From Planctomycetota bacterium (GTDB lineage: Bacteria > Planctomycetota > UBA1135 > GCA-002686595), in contig JAEUHY010000012.1 in NCBI GenBank assembly GCA_016795325.1, positions 496,001 through 560,000 of the forward strand: a stretch of 64,000 bases of DNA, written 5' to 3'. Of the stretch, positions 53,945 to 62,788 are shown piece after piece. Position 1 is the stretch's first letter. Each line of letters opens with the position of its first letter. The translations under genes and the position numbers were made by a program. The notes under the pieces were generated by a model. The model was not told the origin of the DNA and ran no database searches. It saw only the letters and a program-made list of their open reading frames with translations.

Positions 53945-55333
53945 ATGACCACCAGCCCGTCCGCCCTCGACGCGACGACCGACGCCACGGCGCCCGAAGC
54001 CGCCTTCGACCTGCGCACGGCCCCGATCCCGAACTTCACGACGCTCGCGATCGCACGCACGGAAGTGTTCCGCACGCGCCGCGACCTCGAGAGCTTCACG
54101 CGCAGCGTCGAGTCCCTGGGCACAGCCGGTGACGAAGGCCGGCGACGCGGCCTGGGCCTGTGGATGATCGGACGGTACGAGCAAGCCGCGCAGGCGCTCG
54201 CCTCCTACGAGCAGAACGACGTGGTGTCGGCCTTCACGCGCGGCGGCGCGCTGATGTCGCTCGGCCAGTGTTCGGAGGCCGCCCCGATCTTCGCACGCCT
54301 GACCCAGCAGTACCCGGCAGAACCCAAACCGCGCGGCCTGTGGCTCGACGCGCAGCTCGAGATCGCGCTCTCCAAGGGCGACGCCGAAGCCGGCGCAGCC
54401 GCGGTGCGCGAGGCGCTCAAGAGCGCTCCCTCGGAGTTCGCCAGCAGCGCGGAGTTCCACTACCTGCGCGGCCGCGCGCTCGAAATCGAACGCGAGTTCG
54501 AAGCCGCGCTCGACGACTACGCCGCGGCGCGCGAGATCGACCCGCACCACCGCACCAACCTCTCGCGCCTCGCGCACCTCGCCGAACGCTGCGGCCTCGA
54601 CGACATCGCCCTCGAAGCCTACCGCTCGCTGTCGCGCCAACTGCCCATCGACAAGTCGGTGCTCTTCAACCTCGGCATCCTGCTCGAGGATCTCGGCCGC
54701 GATCAAGAAGCGGCGGCGTGCTACGACGTCATCGTGCGCAACGAGCCGACCAACTCGCGCGCCCGCATCTACCTCGAGGATGCGCGCTCGGCGATCGACA
54801 TGTACTACGACGAGGATCTGGAGCGGAAGGAAGACCGCCTGAACCAGATCCTGCGCACGCCGATCACCGACTTCGAACTTTCGGTGCGTGCGCGCAACTG
54901 CCTCAACAAGATGAACATCCTGGTCCTGGGCGACCTGGTGAAGCTCACCGAGGCGGAACTGCTCTCCTACAAGAACTTCGGCGAGACCTCGCTGAACGAG
55001 ATCAAGGAAATCCTCGGCAGCAAGGGCCTGCGCCTGGGCATGAAGCACGAGGAGGCGGTCGCCTCCGTCGAAGCGGCCACGCGTCCGCGCGCGGCCGCCG
55101 CCGGCGCCGCACCGGCCGAGGGCGGAAGCCTGCTGGAGCGTCCGCTGTCCCAACTGGACCTGTCGATCCGCGTGCGCCGCGCGCTCGAGAACCTCGCCTG
55201 CATGACGCTCAACGACGTTGTGCAGCACAGCGAGGACGAATTGCTCTCGATGCCGAACTTCGGGCACACGTCGCTTCAGGAACTGAAGCGCAAGCTCGCC
55301 GAGCAAGGCCTCAAGCTCGCCGAGTCCAACTGA
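53945..55333 (+). CDS. TPR protein with two RNA polymerase alpha-CTD-like domains
   Basis: The 462-residue protein has TPR-like helices over about residues 65-285. Two copies of a domain like the C-terminal domain of RNA polymerase alpha follow, at 305-366 and 399-460. The first keeps the residues matching E. coli alpha R265, N268, G296 and S299 (Arg315, Asn318, and NFGETSLNEIK). The second keeps the arginine (Arg409) but has Arg at the N268 position. True rpoA has an N-terminal assembly domain instead, so this is not alpha. Such proteins are known in Planctomycetes. It may recruit or modulate polymerase or bind AT-rich DNA (inference). A promoter-like TTGACG/TATCCT precedes it. Confidence 0.85.
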   Translation: MTTSPSALDATTDATAPEAAFDLRTAPIPNFTTLAIARTEVFRTRRDLESFTRSVESLGTAGDEGRRRGLGLWMIGRYEQAAQALASYEQNDVVSAFTRGGALMSLGQCSEAAPIFARLTQQYPAEPKPRGLWLDAQLEIALSKGDAEAGAAAVREALKSAPSEFASSAEFHYLRGRALEIEREFEAALDDYAAAREIDPHHRTNLSRLAHLAERCGLDDIALEAYRSLSRQLPIDKSVLFNLGILLEDLGRDQEAAACYDVIVRNEPTNSRARIYLEDARSAIDMYYDEDLERKEDRLNQILRTPITDFELSVRARNCLNKMNILVLGDLVKLTEAELLSYKNFGETSLNEIKEILGSKGLRLGMKHEEAVASVEAATRPRAAAAGAAPAEGGSLLERPLSQLDLSIRVRRALENLACMTLNDVVQHSEDELLSMPNFGHTSLQELKRKLAEQGLKLAESN

Positions 55334-55336
55334 AAC

Positions 55337-55364
55337 TTGGCTCACTGAATTTGGCCCACTGAAT
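55337..55364. repeat. 14-bp tandem duplication after the TPR/alpha-CTD stop
   Basis: TTGGCTCACTGAAT (55337-55350) is followed at once by TTGGCCCACTGAAT. It is noncoding and lies four bases beyond the stop. The role is unknown, and it may be neutral. Confidence 0.6.
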
Positions 55365-55446
55365 CTCGACCATCTGCGCGCGCCGCCCCGCTGAGGGCGC
55401 GGCGCGCGTCGGAAGGTGTTCCGGCGACGTCGCTGCGAGGCGCACT

Positions 55447-56019
55447 GTGTACGACTACATCGAGGGTCAGGTCGCACAACGCGCAGCCGGACGCGTCGTG
55501 ATCGACGCGGGCGGGATCGGCTTCGACATCTGCACGCCGCTGAACGCCACCCTGCCCGCCTCGGGGCGCGTGCGCGTCTGGACCCACCAAGTGGTGCGCG
55601 ACGACGCGCACTTGCTGTTCGGCTTCGCTGAAGCAGGCGACCGCGACGTGTTCCGAGCCCTGCTCTCGGTGACCGGCGTCGGGCCGAAGGTTGCCCTCGC
55701 GGTCATGAGCGGCATGCCCTGCGCGGAGCTCGTGGAGGCGCTGATCGCCGGCGATGTCGCACGCCTGACGAAGGTGCGCGGCGTGGGCCAACGCACTGCG
55801 GAGCAGATCCTCCTCGACCTGCGCAAGAAAGCGCTCGCGCTGCGCAAGGACGCCCACCAACCCGCGCGTTCGCAACACAAGGCGCTCGAGGACGCAGTCG
55901 CCGCGCTGCTCAGCATCGGCTTCACCGAAAAGGAAGCGCGCAAGCAAGTGGAACGCGCCGCCAAGAGCGTAGACCCGACCGACCTCGACCAACTCGTGCG
56001 AGCCGCGCTCGCCGGGTGA
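55447..56019 (+). CDS. ruvA: Holliday junction DNA helicase subunit RuvA
   Basis: RuvA binds Holliday junctions and loads the RuvB motor. The 190-residue protein has an N-terminal OB domain (YDYIEGQVAQRAAGRVVID, GIGFDIC), tandem helix-hairpin-helix motifs (LLSVTGVGPKVALAVMSG, LTKVRGVGQRTAEQILLDL) and a C-terminal RuvB-binding domain (AVAALLSIGFTEKEARKQV). The start is GTG. serA follows 19 bases on, so it opens the ruvA-serA-serB run. RuvB and RuvC are not in the window. Confidence 0.95.
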   Translation: MYDYIEGQVAQRAAGRVVIDAGGIGFDICTPLNATLPASGRVRVWTHQVVRDDAHLLFGFAEAGDRDVFRALLSVTGVGPKVALAVMSGMPCAELVEALIAGDVARLTKVRGVGQRTAEQILLDLRKKALALRKDAHQPARSQHKALEDAVAALLSIGFTEKEARKQVERAAKSVDPTDLDQLVRAALAG

Positions 56020-56038
56020 CCCCCCTATCGATCCGCCC

Positions 56039-57679
56039 ATGCAAAGCTCCCCCGCGACCGTGGCCGCGGCGCAGCGCGCGCGCCGCCCCGAGAACATCCT
56101 GATCTGCGACGACCTGTCCGGCGAGGCGCTGGAGGAACTGCGCAAGCACGGCTTCGAGCCGCAGGTGCGGCTGGGGCTCAAGGAAGCCGAACTGTGCGAA
56201 GCGGTGCGCGACGTGCACGCGCTGCTGGTTCGTTCGGCGACCAAGGTCACGCGCAAGGTGATCGAGTCGGCCCCGCGCTTGGCGATCGTCGGTCGCGCCG
56301 GTGTGGGCGTCGACAACGTCGATGTCGACGCCGCCACCGAGCGCGGCGTGGTCGTGATGAACGCGCCGGCGGGGAACACGACGACGACGGCGGAGCTCGC
56401 CATCGCACTGCTCACCGCGCTCGCGCGCAACGTGACGCGCGGCGACCGCGCCGTGCGCGCGGGAGAGTGGAAGCGCCGCAGCACGCTGCTCGGCAGCGAG
56501 ATCACCGGCAAGACCCTCGGGGTCGTCGGCCTCGGCCGCATCGGCCGCGCGGTGGCGCAACGGGGCCTGGGCCTGTCCATGAACGTCGTCGCGCACGACC
56601 CGTACCTGCACGGCAAGAAGAGCCCCGTCGAGGGAGTCGAGCTCCTGACTCTCGACGAACTGCTCGAGCGCTGTGATTTCGTCACGCTCCACGTGCCGTA
56701 CGACGAGTCGACGCACAACCTGATCTCGCGCGAACGGTTGGCGCGCATGAAGCGCGGCTCGCGACTGATCAACTGCGCGCGCGGCGGTTTGGTGGACGAG
56801 CAAGCGCTGGCCGAGGCGCTCGCGAGCGGTCAGCTGCGCGGCGCGGCGCTGGACGTGTTCGAGAAGGAACCGCCGCCCGCCGATCACCCGCTCCTCGCCC
56901 GCGAGGACGTGATCGTCACGCCGCACCTGGGTGCGTCCTCCGAGGAGGCGCAGCGCAATGTCGCCCTCGAAATCGCCAGCCAGGTCAGCGAGTTCCTGAT
57001 GGAAGGCGTGGCGCGCAACGCAGTCAACCTTCCGCCCGTGTCGAGCCAAACCCTGCGCCAGATCGCGCCCTACGTGCTGCTCGCCGAAAAGCTCGGCAGT
57101 TACTTGGCGCAGAGCCTGGAGCATCCGCTCGCATCGATCGAGCTCGCGCTCTCGGGCGAGGTCGCGCGCGCCGAGCACAGCCACGTGAGACTGGCGCTGC
57201 TCGTCGGCGCGCTTCGCATCGGCTGCGACACGCCGCTGAACTTCGTCAACGCGCCGCGCCTCGCCGCCGAACGTGGGCTGACGCTTTCGGAGCGACTCGA
57301 CGAGGAACAGCACTACCTGCACAGCCTGGTGAAGGCGCGCGCTGTCGACCGCTCCGGCGCCACGGCGCTGATTGCGGGCAGCGTGTTCGGCCGCGAGCCC
57401 CGCATCGTGCGCATCGACGACCACCACGTCGACCTGGCCCCGCGCGGCGCGCTGCTCACCACGCGGCACGAGGACCAACCGGGCGTCGTCGGCGCGCTCG
57501 GCACCGTGCTCGGCGCGCACGGCGTGAACATCCAGCGCATCGAGCTCGGCCCCGCCGCGTCGAGCACCGACCGCTTGGCGCACGGCTTCCTCGCGCTCTA
57601 CGACAAGCCGACGGCCGCGTGCCTCGACGCCCTCGCCCGCATTCCGGCCGTGCGCAGCCTGCGCCTGATCCAACTCTGA
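56039..57679 (+). CDS. serA: D-3-phosphoglycerate dehydrogenase
   Basis: SerA oxidises 3-phosphoglycerate, the first step of serine synthesis. The 546-residue protein has the NAD-binding Rossmann segment GVVGLGRIGRAVAQRGLG, the substrate-lid VGRAGVGVDNVDVDAATERG, the CARGGLVDEQAL motif, the catalytic EKEPPPADHPLL and LTPHLGASSEEAQ-like VTPHLGASSEEAQRNVA region. The C-terminal portion (about 320-546) is the long form with an intervening domain and an ACT domain (LLTTRHEDQPGVVGALGTVL), which usually binds serine. serB follows eight bases later. Confidence 0.95.
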   Translation: MQSSPATVAAAQRARRPENILICDDLSGEALEELRKHGFEPQVRLGLKEAELCEAVRDVHALLVRSATKVTRKVIESAPRLAIVGRAGVGVDNVDVDAATERGVVVMNAPAGNTTTTAELAIALLTALARNVTRGDRAVRAGEWKRRSTLLGSEITGKTLGVVGLGRIGRAVAQRGLGLSMNVVAHDPYLHGKKSPVEGVELLTLDELLERCDFVTLHVPYDESTHNLISRERLARMKRGSRLINCARGGLVDEQALAEALASGQLRGAALDVFEKEPPPADHPLLAREDVIVTPHLGASSEEAQRNVALEIASQVSEFLMEGVARNAVNLPPVSSQTLRQIAPYVLLAEKLGSYLAQSLEHPLASIELALSGEVARAEHSHVRLALLVGALRIGCDTPLNFVNAPRLAAERGLTLSERLDEEQHYLHSLVKARAVDRSGATALIAGSVFGREPRIVRIDDHHVDLAPRGALLTTRHEDQPGVVGALGTVLGAHGVNIQRIELGPAASSTDRLAHGFLALYDKPTAACLDALARIPAVRSLRLIQL

Positions 57680-57687
57680 GCGCGCCC

Positions 57688-58455
57688 GTGGCCCAACCGC
57701 CCCTTGAGCCCGCAGCGCGGCGCTGCGACGATTCAGGCCCGCCTTTCGGTGCGGTGGCGTTCGACTGCGACTCGACCCTCTCGCACATCGAAGGCATCGA
57801 CGAGCTCGCCGGCCCGCTCAAGCCGCGCATCGCGGAACTGACTGCCCGCGCCATGAGCGGTCAACTGGCTCTCGAAGCCGTCTACGGCGAACGCCTGGCG
57901 TTGCTCGCTCCCAGTCGCGCTGCGATCGAAGCGCTCGGCGAGCAGTACGTAACCACCGCACTCCCTCACGCAGCGGAACTCGTCAACGCCCTTCGCGAAA
58001 GCGGCAAGCGGGTGTGCATCGTCAGCGGCGGCATCCGCCAAGCCGTGCTCGTGTTCGCCCGCAAGCTCGGCATTCCCGACGAGGACGTGTTCGCCGTCGA
58101 CGTGTTCCACACCCGGGCCGGCGCCTACGCGGGCTTCGACGAGGACAGCCCCTTGACGCGTTCGGGCGGCAAGCTCGGCGTGCTGCGGCAGATCGCACGC
58201 GACGACCACCGCGGCGGCGCCGCCTTCGTCGGCGACGGCATCACCGACCTCGAGGCCGCGCCCGCCGTGCGCCGTTTCGTCGCCTTCGGAGGCGTCGTCA
58301 AGCGCGCCGAGGTGTTCGCGCGCGCCGTGATCAGCTGCGATCGCAGCGACCTCGCCGCCCTCGTGCCGCATCTGTTCGCCACGGACGAAATCGAGCGTCT
58401 GGCGCGCGTCCCCCGCCACGCCCCGCTCGTGGCTGCCGCGCTCAAGGCGCGCTGA
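57688..58455 (+). CDS. serB: Phosphoserine phosphatase (HAD family)
   Basis: SerB dephosphorylates phosphoserine to serine. The 255-residue protein has the HAD nucleophile motif FDCDSTLSH (Asp26, Asp28), the IVSGGIRQAVL motif, and the metal-binding AFVGDGITDLEAA. The first 20 residues are a Pro-rich lead. The start is GTG eight bases beyond the serA stop. The product, between serA and a class V aminotransferase, fits the complete serine route. The frame upstream of the GTG overlaps serA. Confidence 0.88.
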   Translation: MAQPPLEPAARRCDDSGPPFGAVAFDCDSTLSHIEGIDELAGPLKPRIAELTARAMSGQLALEAVYGERLALLAPSRAAIEALGEQYVTTALPHAAELVNALRESGKRVCIVSGGIRQAVLVFARKLGIPDEDVFAVDVFHTRAGAYAGFDEDSPLTRSGGKLGVLRQIARDDHRGGAAFVGDGITDLEAAPAVRRFVAFGGVVKRAEVFARAVISCDRSDLAALVPHLFATDEIERLARVPRHAPLVAAALKAR

Positions 58456-58485
58456 GCCCTTCCCTCCCGCCAAAGAGTCGAACCC

Positions 58486-59613
58486 ATGAAGTTGTGGATC
58501 CCCGGCCCCACGCAAGTTCGCCCCGAGATTCTCGCCGAGTGCGCGCGCACCATGATCGGCCATCGCTCCGACGCGATGGCCAAGCTGCACGACCGCATCG
58601 ACCCGCACCTGCGCCTGGCGTTCGGCCTGCCGGCGGAGTCTCGCTCGAGCGTCGCGGTCCATACCTGCTCCGCGACGGGCTTGATGGAAGCCAGCCTGCA
58701 CGGCGTCGGCAAGCGCGTGCTGTGCGTCGTCAACGGATCGTTCTCCAAGCGCTGGGCCGAGATCGCGCAGATCCTTGGGCTCGAAACCGTCGTGCTGAAG
58801 AAGGCCTTCGGCGAAGCCGCCAGTCCGGAGGAGATCGACGCTGCGTTGCGCGAGAAGGGTCCCTTCGACGCGCTCACGCTGGTCTCGAACGAAACCTCGA
58901 CCGGCGTGCGCACGCCGCTCGAAGGCGTCGCGCGTGTTCTGCGCCAACACCCGAACGTGCTCTGGCTCGTCGACGTCGTCAGCTACCTCGCGGGAATGCC
59001 CGTCGACTTCGACACCCACGGCATCGACTTCGCGTTCGCTGGTTCGCAGAAGGCGCTCGCTCTCCCGCCCGGCATCACGGTCTTCTGCGTGTCCCCGCGT
59101 TACCTCGAACGCGCGCGCAAGGCGAAACGCCCCAGCTACTACCTCGACGCCGTGCGCACCCTCGACGGTCATGTCGAGCGGAAGACTCCCGCCACGCCCT
59201 GCATTCCGCTGTACTTTGCGCTCGCCAAGCAACTGGAGGACATCTCCGGCGGCGTGACGCTGCCCGCGGCTGAACAGCACCTGCGCGGCGCCGCGGCCTG
59301 GAGCGCTCGCTACGAAGTGCACCGCCGCATGCAGCAGCGCACGGAACGCTGGGCGCACAAGCACGGCTTGGCGTTGATTCCGGCGCCGGAGCATCGCTCC
59401 TGGACAGTTGCGTGCATCAAGCAGGGTGCGTTCGACGTCGCGCGACTGCTCGCCGAAGTGAAACAACGCGGGCACACGATCTCGAACGGCTACGGCGATC
59501 TGAAGGACATCTCGTTCCGCATCGGCCACATGGGCGACCACACCGAGGACGAACTCGAGAGCCTGCTCTCGGCCGCGGATGAGGCGCTCGCCGCGTTGGC
59601 GGTGAAGGCGTGA
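58486..59613 (+). CDS. Class V aminotransferase, probable phosphoserine transaminase
   Basis: The 375-residue PLP enzyme belongs to the alanine-glyoxylate/serine-pyruvate aminotransferase group, with WIPGPTQVRPEIL, GHRSDAMAKLHDRI, a late SNETSTGVRTPL, WLVDVVSYLAGMPVDFDTHG and the PLP lysine in FAGSQKALALPPG (Lys189). In the serA-serB setting it most likely makes phosphoserine, though it is unlike the E. coli SerC. It ends in GTGA, overlapping the DUF1080 lipoprotein gene. The other possibility is an alanine-glyoxylate enzyme. Confidence 0.8.
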   Translation: MKLWIPGPTQVRPEILAECARTMIGHRSDAMAKLHDRIDPHLRLAFGLPAESRSSVAVHTCSATGLMEASLHGVGKRVLCVVNGSFSKRWAEIAQILGLETVVLKKAFGEAASPEEIDAALREKGPFDALTLVSNETSTGVRTPLEGVARVLRQHPNVLWLVDVVSYLAGMPVDFDTHGIDFAFAGSQKALALPPGITVFCVSPRYLERARKAKRPSYYLDAVRTLDGHVERKTPATPCIPLYFALAKQLEDISGGVTLPAAEQHLRGAAAWSARYEVHRRMQQRTERWAHKHGLALIPAPEHRSWTVACIKQGAFDVARLLAEVKQRGHTISNGYGDLKDISFRIGHMGDHTEDELESLLSAADEALAALAVKA

Positions 59614-60236
59614 AGGCGCTGCTGGCCTGCACGTTGCTCGCGCTGGGCTGCGTGTCCAAGGCCCCGGGCGGCGCTTCGAGCGGGACCGCCGCACTCTTCA
59701 ACGGCAAGGACCTGGCCGGTTGGCGCCAGCTCGGCGACGCACGCTGGCTCGTGGAAAACGGCGAAATCCTCGGCGAAACCGGGGGCGGTTCGCAGAGCTT
59801 CCTGGTCACGACCCGCGAGTTCGCCGACTTCACACTCGAACTCGAGTTCCGCTCGGAGTCCAAGGGCAACTCCGGCGTGCAGATCCGCTCCGGTATCGGC
59901 CCCACAGGTCGCGTCGCGGGCTACCAGATCGAAGTGGACTCGAGCGAACGCTCGTGGACCGGCGGCCTCTACGACGAAGCCGGCCGCGGCTGGCTGCAGG
60001 ATCTGTCCCGGAACGAAGCCGCGCGCCGCGCGTTCCGCGCCGACCAGTGGAATCAGTTGCGCATCGAGGCGCGCGGAGTGCGCATCCGCAGCTGGCTCAA
60101 CGGCGTGCCCGCCGCCGATTACGAAGACCACGCGCGGGAGGCGGACAGCTCCGGCTTCATCGGGCTGCAGGTGCACTCCGGACAGGACACGCGCGTGCGT
60201 TGGCGCAACCTGCGCCTCGTCGAGCACGCGCGCTGA
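59610..60236 (+). CDS. DUF1080 (3-keto-disaccharide hydrolase-like) lipoprotein
   Basis: The 208-residue protein has a lipobox (LLALGC, Cys14), then ALFNGKDLAGWRQLGDARW, the start of the DUF1080 domain, and LELEFRSESKGNSGVQIRSG, YQIEVDSSERSWTGGLYDE and GFIGLQVHSGQDTRVRWRNL, its core motifs. The family includes 3-keto-disaccharide hydrolases and is abundant in Planctomycetes. The GTG start overlaps the aminotransferase stop, so it is coupled to the serine run though unrelated to it. It is convergent with the haem-domain gene ten bases on. Confidence 0.85.
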   Translation: MKALLACTLLALGCVSKAPGGASSGTAALFNGKDLAGWRQLGDARWLVENGEILGETGGGSQSFLVTTREFADFTLELEFRSESKGNSGVQIRSGIGPTGRVAGYQIEVDSSERSWTGGLYDEAGRGWLQDLSRNEAARRAFRADQWNQLRIEARGVRIRSWLNGVPAADYEDHAREADSSGFIGLQVHSGQDTRVRWRNLRLVEHAR

Positions 60237-60246
60237 AGGGCGCCGC

Positions 60247-62784
60247 TCACTTCGTCGGGCGCAGTTCCTGCACCGACCACGCGGCGCGCCGCTGCGCGTG
60301 CCGAGCGCGCAGCTCGCGCACGAATTCGGCCGTCAGCGGCGCGGCGTCGTGGCCCCACTCGCGCCGCAGGTAGGTTCCAAGTCCCGCGAGGTCTTCGTCG
60401 CTCAGCTCGTGCGCCGGCATCTCGCCGTCCCAGGTTGTGTCGCCGAGCGTCAACGGGCCGCGCAGTCCGTGCAGCACAACCCGCACGAACACGTCCGGAT
60501 CGCCCAGCACCCAGGGCGAGTCACGCAGCGGGGGCGCGAGCCCCGCGTCGCCGCGGCCGTTGAGTTGGTGGCAGCTCGAGCAAGTTTGTTCGTACAGCGC
60601 GCGCCCACGTTCGGCGAGCGCCCGCTCCTCCGCCGTCAACTCGCGCGGAACGGACGCCTCGGCGCCCGGTTTTCCCGGCCAAACGAGCAGCTGGAGCAAC
60701 TCGTGCACGCTGCTCGGCGCATCCGCCGCCCGCGCGAAGCCGGTGAATCCGCGCGGTTCGCGCTCCAGGACGAGCGCGCGCCGCGAACCGTCCGCGCGCC
60801 TGGAGCAGGCGTCCAACATGCCGCGCGCCAGCGCTTCCGCATCGCGTGCGGAGGCGAACTGCGCGGTGAGTTCGAGCAGCGCGGCGATGCGCTGAGCGCG
60901 CGCCTCGCGCACCACGCAGCCCCCCGCGGCCGCTAGCAGCGCCCGGTCATCACGCTCGCGCGACTCCTGAGCGAACAACGCCGCCACGAGTTCGAGTTCG
61001 CTTCCGCCCAGACTGCTGAGCAACTGCCCGCGGAGCACGTCGTCGTCGCCGAACGCGTCGAGGAACTCGAAGCTCGCGTGCAGCGCCGCGGCGCCGCCCG
61101 GCGAACTGCCGAGCGCGAGTAGAGCGGCCCGCTTCTGTTCGGCGGGCGCGAAGCGTGCGCGCGTCATCCACCACTCCAAACGCTCCGTGCCGCCTTCGCG
61201 CAGCGCGCGCTCCATCAAACGCGCGCCGTTGACGGGGTCCGAGCCGCGCTCGCTCCACCACAGGCGGCGCGCGAGATCCGGTTCCGCGTGCCCCAGCCCG
61301 TCGAGCGCCCACAACGCGTGCAGGCGGCCCAATTCCGTGGCGGCGCCGCGCGCCTGTTCGCGCAACACGTCGAAGGCCGCGCGGTCGATCACTCCGGGCG
61401 CGAGCGCAGCTCCTTCGACGAACAGACGTTGTGCGGTCTTGCGGGTCCAGCGACTGGGAGCATCGAGGGCTTCGCCCAACTCCGTCCAACTCGCGTCGGC
61501 GAGCGGCGCCGTGCGCGCCTTGCGTTCGCCGCTGGTCACGCGCCAGATCCTGCCGCGGTCCGTCGGCGCCTCAAGTTTGCGCTCCTCGACCTGCGCGCGC
61601 AGCCAAGAGGTCACGAACAAGCGGTGCTGGATGACGCCGCGCGCCATGTCGGCGACGTACAGCGCCCCATCGGGCCCCTCGAAGAGGTGCACGGGGCGAA
61701 AACGCTCGTCGGGCGACGACAAGAACGCGCCGTCCGGCGCGGCAGTGCTCGCGAGCGGCCTGCCGTTCGCGTCCTTCGAGAGCTCGAAGCGGTGCACCAG
61801 GTTTCCGCACGGTTCGGCGACGAACGCGGAGCCGCGGTAACGCGGCGCAAGCGCGTCACCTTCGTACACGAGCGGCGCGCACGCGCCGGTGAACTCGTTC
61901 AGGCGCGCGTCGACGAGCAGCCCCGCGCGATAGCCGCGGTTGACGCCGGGCGTGGTGTGCGGCGGGCGCGGCCGAGCGCCCTTGGCGATGCTCACGTTCA
62001 TGCCGGGCGCGACGCCCAGCGATGCGTTGCGCACGGCCCAGTGCGACGGATACAGATCGCAGCGCAACGGATTGGAGTTGTCGTTGAAGTACAGTCGCCC
62101 GCGCGCGTCTTCGCTGATGCCCCACTGTCCGCCTCCCGCTGTGCGACCGCGTTCGAGTTGTTCGCCGTTCCAGCGGTAGCGCACGGGCGCGTTGGCGCAC
62201 CAAAACCAGTTGTCGAGTGCGTAGTGCAGGCCGTTGATCGCGTGCTCGGGACTGGTGATGCCTTGCAGTCCGCGTTCGAGCACGCGCACGTCGTCCGCGC
62301 GGCCGTCGCCGTCGGTGTCGCGAGCGAACAGAAGTTCGGGCGGCGCGATCACCAGGACACCGCCGCGTGTCGGCGCAACGGCGCGCGGAAGCACGAGGCC
62401 CGCGAGGAACTCGCTGCGACGGTCCATGCGACCGTCGCCGTCTACGTCCTCGAGCAGCGCGACCACGCCGTCGGCGCGCGCTTCATCGCGGCCGTCGACG
62501 TCGCGCATGTAGCTCGTCATCTCGCACACGTAGAGCCGACCGCGCTCGTCGAAGGCCGCGCACACCGGGCTCTTCACGAGAGGCTCCGCTGCGACGAGCT
62601 CGACGCGCAGCCCCGCGTCGACGACGAACGCGGCGCGCGCCTCGTCCGGCGAGAGCAACGCCGGCGGCGGCTTGCGCCATGCCTCGGGCAACGGCGGCTG
62701 CGCTTCGTCCTTGACGTCGCCGTTCTGGGCGCGCGACCAGGCGCCCAGAGCAACGATCAGGACAGCAGCGAGCGCGCGCTTCAC
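60247..62784 (-). CDS. Secreted dehydrogenase-like propeller with C-terminal haem domain (PVC type)
   Basis: The 845-residue exported protein has a signal peptide (MKRALAAVLIVALGAWSRAQ), then the membrane-bound dehydrogenase-like propeller with GRLYVCEMTSYMRD and NWFWCANAPVRYRWNG. A helical middle with HEAT-like repeats follows. The C-terminus holds a cytochrome-like CSSCH at 735-739 with a candidate Met ligand in WDGEMPAH. This three-part architecture is typical of the Planctomycetes-Verrucomicrobia-Chlamydiae group and thought to oxidise sugars or other substrates. The GTG start is four bases from the sulfatase stop, so the two probably share a transcript. Confidence 0.88.
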   Translation of the reverse strand: MKRALAAVLIVALGAWSRAQNGDVKDEAQPPLPEAWRKPPPALLSPDEARAAFVVDAGLRVELVAAEPLVKSPVCAAFDERGRLYVCEMTSYMRDVDGRDEARADGVVALLEDVDGDGRMDRRSEFLAGLVLPRAVAPTRGGVLVIAPPELLFARDTDGDGRADDVRVLERGLQGITSPEHAINGLHYALDNWFWCANAPVRYRWNGEQLERGRTAGGGQWGISEDARGRLYFNDNSNPLRCDLYPSHWAVRNASLGVAPGMNVSIAKGARPRPPHTTPGVNRGYRAGLLVDARLNEFTGACAPLVYEGDALAPRYRGSAFVAEPCGNLVHRFELSKDANGRPLASTAAPDGAFLSSPDERFRPVHLFEGPDGALYVADMARGVIQHRLFVTSWLRAQVEERKLEAPTDRGRIWRVTSGERKARTAPLADASWTELGEALDAPSRWTRKTAQRLFVEGAALAPGVIDRAAFDVLREQARGAATELGRLHALWALDGLGHAEPDLARRLWWSERGSDPVNGARLMERALREGGTERLEWWMTRARFAPAEQKRAALLALGSSPGGAAALHASFEFLDAFGDDDVLRGQLLSSLGGSELELVAALFAQESRERDDRALLAAAGGCVVREARAQRIAALLELTAQFASARDAEALARGMLDACSRRADGSRRALVLEREPRGFTGFARAADAPSSVHELLQLLVWPGKPGAEASVPRELTAEERALAERGRALYEQTCSSCHQLNGRGDAGLAPPLRDSPWVLGDPDVFVRVVLHGLRGPLTLGDTTWDGEMPAHELSDEDLAGLGTYLRREWGHDAAPLTAEFVRELRARHAQRRAAWSVQELRPTK

Positions 62785-62788
62785 GCCG

